From: an uncultured Terriglobales bacterium
Lineage (GTDB): Bacteria > Acidobacteriota > Terriglobia > Terriglobales > Acidobacteriaceae
Assembly: GCA_955652845.1 (NCBI GenBank)
Contig: CATPBY010000385.1
Coordinates: 1-5,493 of the forward strand
Length of the DNA: 5,493 nucleotides
Direction: 5' to 3'
Below the pieces are notes generated by a model. It ran no database searches and was not told the DNA's origin. It saw only the letters and a program-made list of their open reading frames with translations. The number at the start of each line of letters is the position of its first letter. Position 1 is the first letter of the stretch. Positions 1 through 5,493 of this stretch are shown here, in pieces. The position numbers and the translations under genes are program-made.

Positions 1-225
1 CATCAGCCCGACCACGGCCGCCGATACCAGTACCAGCCCTAGAAAAGAATGGGTAAAGCCGCGATGGTGGGCAAAACCGAAGACCGGATCCTTGAAGCTT
101 CGTAATACGTCGATGTCCGGCGCTTCCGCGGCCAGCGTAAGTGTGGCCGTGGCCAGCGCGGTCTTGCGATTCATTCCAGCGCGTCCAAGACACGCGCCGG
201 TCAGGAAGTGAGTCACGGGTTCCAA
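1..225 (-). CDS. Membrane-bound metal-dependent hydrolase, DUF457/YdjM-like (partial, N-terminal 75 codons)
   Basis: The reading frame enters from the left edge, so only the N-terminus is present. Counting from a TTG start (bases 225-223), it shows Thr5-His6, EAPDID at 34-39 and HHRGFTHS at 53-60, followed by the start of a hydrophobic segment (62-75). This series of His and Asp motifs is typical of the DUF457 (YdjM/YbcI) family: integral inner-membrane proteins predicted to be metal-dependent hydrolases, whose substrate is generally unknown. The first ATG in frame is at base 174 (residue 18), but starting there would remove the TH motif and the usual family opening (Met-Asp/Glu-Pro-x-Thr-His). 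TTG at 225, giving M-E-P-V-T-H, is therefore the better start; GTG at 216 is an alternative. Only a weak purine run (GAAAGAG) precedes it. The gene lies 110 bp downstream of the lipid kinase in the same direction and may share its transcript. Family assignment is fairly sure; biochemical role is not. Confidence 0.85.
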   Translation of the reverse strand, partial: MEPVTHFLTGACLGRAGMNRKTALATATLTLAAEAPDIDVLRSFKDPVFGFAHHRGFTHSFLGLVLVSAAVVGLM

Positions 226-335
226 AGTTGCGGAATCTCTTTCTGTAGCCCAATACGAAAAATGCCCGATCAGCTTCAGCGGGAAAAAACCTTAGATGTG
301 GACTGGGCAACTTCCGATGCAGCGCCTATTCCCTT

Positions 336-1316
336 TCAAAGTTGCGATGGTTTCGAGCCATAAGCGGATGGAACCAGCAAGGTGAGTGCGTCTGGAACCA
401 TACTGATCTTGGCCGGCAAAGTTCCCAGCAACTCTCCGTCTGCCTCTACGAAGATCCGCGAATTCGTCCGCAATTCGCCGGATCCGGACAACGGCCGACA
501 TTTAACCTCGCTGCCGTGCACCAGCTCAATGCCATCGACATTTCGTGGTGTCCGGAGAATGCCGTGCAAAATGTATCGCAGGTAGGCCAACCGGCTGCGA
601 GTGTGAAAGAGCACCAGGCGCAGGTCATCACGGTCGAGAGAGGCTCCCGGCGCAAGCTCTCGCAGAACGCCGCCAAATTCGCGAATACGAACTGCCAGCA
701 GCTGCGAAACCTCAATATGGCGCCTCGCTCCGGCGGCTTCGTCCAACAGTTCCACCGCGTGTTTCTCCAAGCTGAGGGTGAGCCATAAAAGGGTAGCCCG
801 CACGTAATAAGCGGCCATGCCCAGGCGGTTTTTCATCAGCGGGTTCAATTTGTAAAAAAGATGCGCGTCCGCACCTACGCCCGCCGCTACGGTAAAAAAT
901 CGGGAAGCGGCGCCACCCGAAAAGTTCCGGTAATCTACGCGACCCACCGCAATGCGCCGAGGTGTGGCGGTCAGCGCTGCGCGGGCTGCAGCCACGGCAG
1001 TAAGCGGCAATCCCAAATCATGAGCCAGGGCATTCGCCGTCCCCATGGGAATGATGGCCAGCGCCATCTTGCTTCCCACCAGTCCCTGCAACACGTCGTG
1101 AATGGTGCCATCGCCGCCGCAGGCGAATACCGTATCGTAACCCCCCAAGATGGCGCGATCAGTCTGAGGCCTAACATCGGCGGATGCGCGGGTCGCCTCC
1201 GCCGACACCTCAACGCCCGCTTCTCTAAGCACTGCCATTGCCGCCTCAACATCCGCCTTCCGACGCTGACGACGGCGGCCAGAAAGCGGATTGTAGAGCA
1301 GCATCGCCTTACGCAT
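336..1316 (-). CDS. Diacylglycerol kinase family lipid kinase (DgkB/YegS/sphingosine-kinase-like), 326 aa
   Basis: This is a complete protein of the DAGK catalytic-domain family, cytoplasmic or peripheral to the membrane. Members transfer the ATP gamma-phosphate to a lipid hydroxyl such as diacylglycerol. Visible motifs in order are NPLSG (9-13), the nucleotide-binding GGDGT (67-71), PMGTAN (90-95), GVGADA (146-151), a GG-x4-APGAS region (215-226) and EADGE (291-295), which corresponds to the family's C-terminal catalytic DGE. Length fits the usual 290-330 residues. The ATG at 1316 is the only reasonable start: MRKAMLLYNP is the expected first beta strand, and the frame upstream holds only CTG codons back to an in-frame TAA. 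No Shine-Dalgarno sequence precedes it. A short upstream ORF overlaps the start, suggesting translational coupling. The usual Asn-containing GGG loop (N-x4-GGG in DgkB-like proteins) reads RIREFGG here. The lipid substrate cannot be told from sequence; a plain diacylglycerol kinase, an undecaprenol-type kinase or a sphingoid-base kinase are all possible. Confidence 0.93.
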   Translation of the reverse strand: MRKAMLLYNPLSGRRRQRRKADVEAAMAVLREAGVEVSAEATRASADVRPQTDRAILGGYDTVFACGGDGTIHDVLQGLVGSKMALAIIPMGTANALAHDLGLPLTAVAAARAALTATPRRIAVGRVDYRNFSGGAASRFFTVAAGVGADAHLFYKLNPLMKNRLGMAAYYVRATLLWLTLSLEKHAVELLDEAAGARRHIEVSQLLAVRIREFGGVLRELAPGASLDRDDLRLVLFHTRSRLAYLRYILHGILRTPRNVDGIELVHGSEVKCRPLSGSGELRTNSRIFVEADGELLGTLPAKISMVPDALTLLVPSAYGSKPSQL

Positions 1317-1380
1317 GAAGGTCAGTGGAAGCAGATTGTGCGCCGCAAAGCGAAAATTGGGCTGACCTGGTCGTTACCAT
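1309..1380 (-). CDS. Possible 23-codon upstream (leader) ORF overlapping the lipid kinase start
   Basis: On the minus strand an ATG at 1380 opens a 23-codon frame (MVTTRSAQFS...DLHA) ending at TAA 1311-1309. A GGAG motif (bases 1393-1390) sits 9 nt before the ATG, whereas the kinase ATG has no such motif. The stop overlaps the kinase start in the arrangement ATGCGTAA, with the kinase in a different frame. This geometry suits translational coupling, in which ribosomes finishing the short ORF reinitiate on the kinase. The peptide resembles nothing I recognise and has no run of identical regulatory codons, so classical amino-acid attenuation is not indicated. A chance short ORF is the main alternative. 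Confidence 0.33.
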   Translation of the reverse strand: MVTTRSAQFSLCGAQSASTDLHA

Positions 1381-1410
1381 AACCCTGATCTCCAGGAGGC
1401 TGGGTGGAAT

Positions 1411-1419
1411 AGAGTAACA
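1411..1419 (-). promoter_or_regulatory. Weak extended -10 candidate for the lipid kinase transcript
   Basis: On the minus strand TGTTACTCT matches the extended -10 form (TG-N-TANNNT), about 30 nt before the upstream ORF ATG at 1380. No convincing -35 is found at the usual distance. It is placed sensibly in the divergent intergenic region, but the match is poor and may be chance. Confidence 0.15.
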
Positions 1420-1432
1420 GCCCGCGAACGTA

Positions 1433-1461
1433 TTGCGCCCCCTCGCGGTTTTGGCTAAGCT
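1433..1461 (+). promoter_or_regulatory. Weak sigma70-like promoter candidate for the TPR gene
   Basis: TTGCGC (1433-1438) and TAAGCT (1456-1461) are separated by exactly 17 bp, the optimal spacing for a housekeeping-sigma promoter, and lie about 70 bp before the TPR start. Each hexamer matches only three consensus positions, though these include the important TTG and the TA...T. It is the best candidate on this strand in the 216-bp divergent region, but is not strong evidence. Confidence 0.25.
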
Positions 1462-1514
1462 ACATCGGACTCGCATCTCACTTATCGCCGGCTTTCGCTT
1501 TCATCAATCATTTC

Positions 1515-1521
1515 AAGGAGG
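1515..1521 (+). promoter_or_regulatory. Strong ribosome binding site of the TPR gene, inside a small inverted repeat
   Basis: AAGGAGG lies 11 nt before the ATG at 1533 and is a near-perfect Shine-Dalgarno match, which fixes this start. The adjacent GGGA-TAC-TCCC (1520-1530), or alternatively GGAG-GGATA-CTCC (1517-1529), can fold into a short 4-bp hairpin that would cover part of the site. It is the only strong Shine-Dalgarno sequence directly before a confident gene in the window. Confidence 0.85.
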
Positions 1522-1532
1522 GATACTCCCGT

Positions 1533-3179
1533 ATGATTTACCGGATCGCTTTCCTGCTCGCTCTGTTGATGAGCTTTTGCGCTTTCGCCCAAGAGCATGC
1601 GGCCCATTCTCCGGCCAAGCCAGCGACGCTCATGACGGGACTTGGAAACCTTCATCATCCCGTCTCCACCCATAGTCCCGAGGCGCAGCAATTTTTCGAC
1701 CAGGGATTGCGCCTGATTTACGCCTTCAATCATGACGAAGCGGCGCGTTCATTCCGCCGCGCGGCTGATCTGGATCCTAAACTGGCCATCGCATATTGGG
1801 GCATCGCTGAGGCGGTGGGCCCGAATTATAACGATCCCGCCAGCGACGACCGCTTTCAGCAGGCGCACGAGGCTATTCAGAAGGCGGTTGATCTCTCCGC
1901 CAACGCGTCTCCCAGCGACCAGGCTTATATTCAGGCAATGGCTCTGCGTTTTCCCGCCGACCTCAAAGCCGACCGCAGGCAGGCGGCGGAGGCATACCAC
2001 GACGCCATGCGAGAAGTGATGAAGAAATTCCCCGATGATCTGGATGCCGCCACGCTGTTCGCAGAATCTGGCATGGATTTGCATCCCTGGGGCCTGTGGC
2101 ATCCTGACGGCACGCCGGAGACCGGCACCGAAGAGATCGTGGCCGCTCTGGAATCGGTCATCCGCCGCGATCCCAACCACATGGGCGCGGTGCACTACTA
2201 CATTCATGCGGTGGAAGCCTCGCCTTCTCCAGAGAGAGCTCTGGCGGGCGCCAACCGGCTTGCGTCTTTGGCCCCTGCCGCCGGACACATCGTGCATATG
2301 CCCGCGCATGTTTACATCCGCACTGGAGACTATGCGTCAGCGGTTAAAACCAACCAGGAAGCCGCTGCGGTTGATCGCGCCTACATCAAGTCAAGCGGCG
2401 CCCAGGGCATTTATCCGATGATGTATTACAGCCACAACCTGCATTTCATTGCCATGTGTTCTGCCATGAATGGCGATTACGCGGAGGCAAAGAAGAATGC
2501 TGACCTGCTGGCAGAGCACGTCGGGCCACATGTAAAAGACATGCCTCCGCTCGAAGGTTTCATGACGATCCCTATGGCCGTGGATGTGCGCTTTCACCGC
2601 TGGGACGATATTTTAAAGATGCCCCAACCTGATCCGTCCATGAAGACCGCGACCGTCTTCTGGCACTTCGCCCGGGGCATGGCACTGGCGGCGACCGGGA
2701 AGGTCAGCCAGGCGGAGGAGGAGCACAAGATCATTGCCGAGGCCGAGAAAAATACCCCCGAGGATGTCGTGTTCACCATGCCGGTGAACAATAAAGCCAA
2801 AGACATCATGAAAATTGCCCAGAACGTTTTGGGAGCCAAGATTGCAATGACCAAGAAAGACAACGCCGGGGCGATCGCCATGCTGACGGAGGCGGTCGCG
2901 GTGCAGGACTCACTGAAATATGGCGAGCCTCCCGACTGGTTTTTCCCTGTGCGCGAATCGCTGGGCGCAGCCCTGCTGATGAACGGCGACGCCGCAGGAG
3001 CAGAGAAAGTGTTCCGCGCCGACCTGGAGCGCAACCCGCGAAATCCGCGATCGCTGTTTGGATTGCAGGAAGCACTATCCGCTCAGGGACAACAATATGA
3101 CGCCGGCTTCGTGAAACGCCAATTCTCCGCCTCATGGAAGGGTGGCAGCGTCCCCCTGAATTTGAACGACCTGGTGTAA
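1533..3179 (+). CDS. Secreted TPR-repeat protein with histidine-rich core, 548 aa
   Basis: The protein starts with a classic signal peptide: Arg4, a hydrophobic stretch 5-16, and a probable signal-peptidase I site after AFA (17-19), leaving a mature N-terminus QEHAAHS. Cys16 is not in a lipobox, so a lipoprotein is unlikely. The mature part is mostly helical with TPR-like units, clearest at 50-82 (FNHDEAARSFRRAADLDP) and at 474-508 near the C-terminus. I recognise it as a widespread uncharacterised exported TPR family, with YWGIAEAVGPNYN (88-100), LHPWGLWHPDGTP (183-195), NHMGAVHYYIHAVEAS (215-230), GHIVHMPAHVYIRTGDY (251-267) and YYSHNLHFIA (298-307). Histidines 216, 221, 225, 252, 255, 259, 301 and 304 are far more than TPR folding requires and suggest a metal or ligand site (inference). 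Periplasmic or extracytoplasmic location is expected. The start is supported by the AAGGAGG site. It is divergent from the lipid kinase and followed at once by a strong hairpin, so it is probably monocistronic. No enzymatic function is known to me. Confidence 0.93.
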   Translation: MIYRIAFLLALLMSFCAFAQEHAAHSPAKPATLMTGLGNLHHPVSTHSPEAQQFFDQGLRLIYAFNHDEAARSFRRAADLDPKLAIAYWGIAEAVGPNYNDPASDDRFQQAHEAIQKAVDLSANASPSDQAYIQAMALRFPADLKADRRQAAEAYHDAMREVMKKFPDDLDAATLFAESGMDLHPWGLWHPDGTPETGTEEIVAALESVIRRDPNHMGAVHYYIHAVEASPSPERALAGANRLASLAPAAGHIVHMPAHVYIRTGDYASAVKTNQEAAAVDRAYIKSSGAQGIYPMMYYSHNLHFIAMCSAMNGDYAEAKKNADLLAEHVGPHVKDMPPLEGFMTIPMAVDVRFHRWDDILKMPQPDPSMKTATVFWHFARGMALAATGKVSQAEEEHKIIAEAEKNTPEDVVFTMPVNNKAKDIMKIAQNVLGAKIAMTKKDNAGAIAMLTEAVAVQDSLKYGEPPDWFFPVRESLGAALLMNGDAAGAEKVFRADLERNPRNPRSLFGLQEALSAQGQQYDAGFVKRQFSASWKGGSVPLNLNDLV

Positions 3180-3190
3180 GGTTCACGTAG

Positions 3191-3212
3191 GGACAGCCGC
3201 CCCCGGCTGTCC
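3191..3212 (+). terminator. Perfect 9-bp hairpin after the TPR gene (terminator-like or REP-like palindrome)
   Basis: GGACAGCCG (3191-3199) and CGGCTGTCC (3204-3212) are perfect reverse complements around a CCCC loop, starting 11 bp after the TPR stop. Position and stability fit a transcript-end hairpin. However, no T-run follows (GGGCTGAC), so it is not a canonical intrinsic terminator. A GC-rich intergenic palindrome of this type could equally be a REP-like dispersed repeat. Its right arm plus two bases, CGGCTGTCCGG (3204-3214), recurs exactly at 3410-3420 before ligA. Confidence 0.5.
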
Positions 3213-3378
3213 GGGCTGACCGATAGCTCAGCTTTGAAGCAGGCGCCTACAGATCATCGAAACCCTGCTCCAGAGCCAGGGATTCTCCTGCCATTGTGGA
3301 GATCATTCCCCGGCGACCGGATTTCCCGAACCTGCGCCATCTTTCGCTCCCGAATTCTCCGATGAACCGATAAACCCC

Positions 3379-3395
3379 GTCGAGCTGCGCTCGAC
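3379..3395. repeat. 7-bp inverted repeat upstream of ligA (repeat A)
   Basis: GTCGAGC (3379-3385) and GCTCGAC (3389-3395) are perfect inverted copies around a 3-base TGC spacer. Its right arm shares CGAC (3392-3395) with the left arm of the next inverted repeat, so as RNA the two hairpins could not form together. It lies about 40 bp before the ligA -10 box. Function is unknown: a regulator site or a readthrough hairpin is possible. Confidence 0.5.
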
Positions 3396-3423
3396 CGGAC
3401 CACCCAAGGCGGCTGTCCGGTCG
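3392..3423. repeat. 9-bp inverted repeat overlapping the ligA -35 region (repeat B)
   Basis: CGACCGGAC (3392-3400) and GTCCGGTCG (3415-3423) are perfect inverted copies separated by 14 bp. The right arm covers the place where the ligA -35 element should lie, and the centre-to-centre distance of the arms is 23 bp, roughly two helical turns. This could be an operator for a dimeric regulator, or a transcript-end hairpin for readthrough from the TPR gene. No T-run follows directly, although TCTTTTTT occurs at 3442-3449. Confidence 0.55.
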
Positions 3424-3442
3424 CAACTGTGCCGCCTATAAT
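3413..3442 (+). promoter_or_regulatory. ligA promoter with perfect TATAAT -10, probably giving a leaderless mRNA
   Basis: TATAAT at 3437-3442 is an exact -10 consensus. The best -35 is CTGTCC at 3413-3418 with an 18-bp spacer, a poor match inside inverted repeat B. The ligA ATG at 3453 begins only 11 bp after the end of the box. A transcript starting at the usual 6-9 bp downstream would have almost no leader. No Shine-Dalgarno sequence lies between the box and the ATG (CTTTTTTGCC), which agrees with leaderless translation. Confidence 0.55.
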
Positions 3443-3452
3443 CTTTTTTGCC

Positions 3453-5474
3453 ATGGCTACCGTAACTAAGGACCTGGAAAGAAAAATCGAAGTGCTGCGC
3501 GATAAGATCCGGCATCACGAATACCGCTACTACGTGCTCGACGCTCCCGAGATTACGGACGCTGAGTTTGATGTCCTGATGAACCAGCTCAAACAGCTGG
3601 AAAACGAACACTCTGTGCTGATCACTCCGGATTCTCCCACCCAGCGGGTCGGCGGCAAAGCGCGCGAGGGCGTGCTTAAAGCCCGCCACTCCTCGCCGAT
3701 GCTTTCGCTGGACAATACCTACAGCGAAGACGAGTTGCGGAACTGGGACCGGCGAGTGCGCGAGTTGAGTGGCCGCAAAGAGATTGAATACGTCTGCGAA
3801 CTGAAACTCGACGGCATGTCGCTGGCGCTGCACTACGAAGACGGCTTACTGGTGCGCGGCATCACACGCGGAGACGGCACCACAGGCGAAGATGTCACCC
3901 TCAATGTGCGAACGGTTCGCTCGATTCCACTTTCCATCCCCAGGGAAAAGCTGAAGAAAACCGGCATTCCAGCAGACTTCGAAGTGCGCGGCGAGATGCT
4001 TATGCCGATCGCCGCCTTCAGGAAGATGAACGAAGAACGGGAGCAGAAAGGGCTCTCCGTCTTCGCCAATCCGCGCAATGCCACTGCAGGCACGGTTCGC
4101 CAGCTTGAACCCAGCATCACGGCACAACGCCGCCTGGATTACTTTTCCTACATGCTGCTGAAAGATGGGCAAACTCACTTCGACACGCACTGGAAGACGC
4201 TGAATGCCCTCGATGCCGCCGGATTCAAAGTTAATGCCAGTCGAAAACTGGTCAAGAACTTCGCTGAGGTCTGGACATTCATTGAGCAGGAAGAAACCAG
4301 GCGCGAAAAGCTCCCTTATGAGATTGACGGAATCGTGGTCAAAGTCGACAGCACATCGCTGCAGGAGGAACTCGGGTACACGGGGAAGGCTCCGCGCTGG
4401 GCGATTGCCTACAAATATGCGGCGCGTTCCGGAATCACAAAAATTGAAGAAATCATCGTGCAGGTTGGCCGCACCGGAAAACTGACTCCCGTGGCCATCC
4501 TCAAGCCCGTTCCCATCGGAGGTACGACGGTCAGCCGCGCCACGCTGCACAACATGGATGAGATCGTGCGCCTGGGCGTGAAGATCGGCGACTGGGTTGA
4601 AGTGGAACGTGGCGGCGATGTGATACCCAAAGTCACACGCGTCGTGGAAGACAAAGATCACTTCCGCGGACACAAATCGTTTCACATGCCGGAGCGGTGC
4701 CCGGTTTGTGGCGGGCATGTGGTGCGTACTGAGGGCGAAGCCGATCACCGCTGCGTGAACGCCAGCTGCCCCGCAAAGTTAAGGGAGACTATCCTGCACT
4801 TTGCCTCGCGCGGAATCATGAATATCGATGGCATGGGCGAGGCGCTCGTCAACCAACTCACCGAGCGCGGTCTGGTAAAGAACGTAGCCGATATTTATGA
4901 GCTCACCAGGGAAGATTTACTTAGCCTCGATCGTTTCGCTGACAAATCGGCGCAAAACATTCTCAATGAAATCGGGAATTCGAAGAAGCTGCCCCTGGAG
5001 CGCGTTATTTATGGCCTTGGTATCCGCTTTGTGGGCGAGCGCACGGCGCAGTTTCTGGCGGAACACTTCGGATCAATGGACGCGCTGATGAACGCGAAAG
5101 AAGAAGAATTGCTGGAAGTCAATGAAGTTGGCCCGCGCATCGCAGAGAGCATCGCGGAATTCTTTCAGGAGCCGGAGAACCGGGAACTGGTGGAGCGATT
5201 GCGCAAGGCCGGCCTGAAGTTCACCGGTAAAAAGAGAGAACGCGGGACCAAGCTTGCCGGCAAGACTTTCGTCCTGACGGGCACACTGGCCCACTACAGC
5301 CGCGACGCCGCCAAAAAGCTGATCGAAGAAGCTGGCGGCCGGGTGTCGGGGTCAGTCAGCAAGAAAACCGATTACGTGGTCGCGGGGGACGAAGCCGGTT
5401 CCAAACTGGAGAAAGCGAAAGAATTAGGGGTAAGAGTAATAGGCGAAAAAGAAATGCGAGAGCTGGCCGGTTAG
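3453..5474 (+). CDS. ligA: NAD+-dependent DNA ligase LigA, 673 aa, full length
   Basis: This essential enzyme seals DNA nicks in replication and repair using NAD+ as the adenylate donor. All domains are present. Domain Ia is at about 1-70 with the NMN-binding HHEYRYYV (21-28) and D30/D36. The adenylation domain carries the catalytic lysine K118 in motif I (KLDG 118-121), RGDGTTGEDVT (139-149), EVRGE (177-181), motif IV DGIVVKV (292-298) and motif V WAIAYK (316-321). The OB fold includes VQVGRTGKLTP (336-346), the zinc finger uses C416, C419, C434 and C439, helix-hairpin-helix repeats follow (about 445-590), and a C-terminal BRCT domain lies at about 599-673 (KTFVLTGTL, TDYVVAGDEAGSKLEKA). Length matches the E. 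coli enzyme (671). I chose ATG 3453 (MATVTKDLER) over the in-frame GTG at 3429, because the eight extra residues would be encoded by the TATAAT promoter region and do not resemble LigA. Nothing is broken or missing. Confidence 0.98.
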   Translation: MATVTKDLERKIEVLRDKIRHHEYRYYVLDAPEITDAEFDVLMNQLKQLENEHSVLITPDSPTQRVGGKAREGVLKARHSSPMLSLDNTYSEDELRNWDRRVRELSGRKEIEYVCELKLDGMSLALHYEDGLLVRGITRGDGTTGEDVTLNVRTVRSIPLSIPREKLKKTGIPADFEVRGEMLMPIAAFRKMNEEREQKGLSVFANPRNATAGTVRQLEPSITAQRRLDYFSYMLLKDGQTHFDTHWKTLNALDAAGFKVNASRKLVKNFAEVWTFIEQEETRREKLPYEIDGIVVKVDSTSLQEELGYTGKAPRWAIAYKYAARSGITKIEEIIVQVGRTGKLTPVAILKPVPIGGTTVSRATLHNMDEIVRLGVKIGDWVEVERGGDVIPKVTRVVEDKDHFRGHKSFHMPERCPVCGGHVVRTEGEADHRCVNASCPAKLRETILHFASRGIMNIDGMGEALVNQLTERGLVKNVADIYELTREDLLSLDRFADKSAQNILNEIGNSKKLPLERVIYGLGIRFVGERTAQFLAEHFGSMDALMNAKEEELLEVNEVGPRIAESIAEFFQEPENRELVERLRKAGLKFTGKKRERGTKLAGKTFVLTGTLAHYSRDAAKKLIEEAGGRVSGSVSKKTDYVVAGDEAGSKLEKAKELGVRVIGEKEMRELAG

Positions 5475-5493
5475 CACTTGTGGTCGTGTGGAG

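Noticed and set aside
256..285. Possible terminator between the lipid kinase and hydrolase (CCCG...CGGG with nearby A/T run)
   Set aside because: Only four base pairs with an 11-base loop; too weak to support termination.
342..788. 148-codon plus-strand open frame opposite the kinase C-terminus
   Set aside because: It lies entirely antisense to conserved kinase sequence including the EADGE motif, has no ribosome site and no recognisable motif.
861..1382. 173-codon plus-strand open frame opposite the lipid kinase
   Set aside because: It is antisense to a clearly conserved kinase, has a low-complexity Arg/His-rich composition typical of a shadow frame, and matches no family I know.
1394..1410. 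AGGAGG on the plus strand in the divergent region, a possible ribosome site
   Set aside because: The only start nearby (GTG at about 1405) is followed almost at once by a stop codon, so no peptide would be made.
1749..2309. 186-codon minus-strand open frame inside the TPR gene
   Set aside because: A shadow of the TPR coding frame; the sense frame carries a signal peptide, a strong ribosome site and family motifs.
3270..3290. Imperfect inverted repeat CCCTG...CAGGG in the ligA upstream gap
   Set aside because: Five-bp arms; lengthening the stem needs a bulge and leaves a 2-base loop, so it is not distinguishable from chance.
3254..3454. 66-codon minus-strand frame filling the TPR-ligA gap
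   Set aside because: It begins inside the ligA start codon region, has no ribosome site or recognisable domain and is Arg-rich; the gap is better explained as regulatory and repeat sequence.
3846..4748. 300-codon minus-strand open frame inside ligA
   Set aside because: Long only because GC-rich codon bias suppresses antisense stops; it lies across the catalytic domain of an unmistakable LigA.

Overview
The window is about 5.5 kb of moderately GC-rich bacterial chromosome. Four protein-coding genes are well supported, all housekeeping-like or family-recognisable. There are no mobile elements, CRISPR arrays, tRNAs or rRNAs. The combination of a secreted TPR protein of the 'GLGN-H-PVST' type, a lipid kinase, a DUF457-type membrane hydrolase and a standard LigA is most reminiscent of an Acidobacteriota (Terriglobia/Koribacter-like) genome. 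That assignment is inference from protein style and not a measured phylogeny.

Layout. Bases 1-225 (minus) hold the N-terminal 75 codons of a DUF457/YdjM-like membrane metal-dependent hydrolase that runs off the left edge; the family N-terminus points to a TTG start. Bases 336-1316 (minus) encode a complete diacylglycerol-kinase-family lipid kinase. It lacks a Shine-Dalgarno sequence of its own and is preceded by a 23-codon upstream ORF whose stop overlaps the kinase start. Bases 1317-1532 are a divergent regulatory region. Bases 1533-3179 (plus) encode a secreted 548-residue TPR-like protein with an unusual histidine-rich core. Bases 3180-3452 are non-coding: a strong hairpin just after the TPR stop, then two overlapping inverted repeats, then a perfect TATAAT box about 10 bp before the ligA ATG. 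Bases 3453-5474 (plus) encode a full-length NAD+-dependent DNA ligase, LigA. The last 19 bases hold nothing recognisable.

How the genes relate. The kinase and hydrolase share an orientation with a 110-bp gap and may be co-transcribed; both would act at the membrane. The TPR protein is transcribed divergently from them and exported. LigA has its own apparent promoter and does not look like part of an operon with the TPR gene.

I found no clearly new multi-gene system. The observations most worth checking are the apparently leaderless ligA with inverted repeats overlapping its promoter, the upstream ORF fused to the kinase start, and the conserved-looking histidine cluster in the TPR protein.
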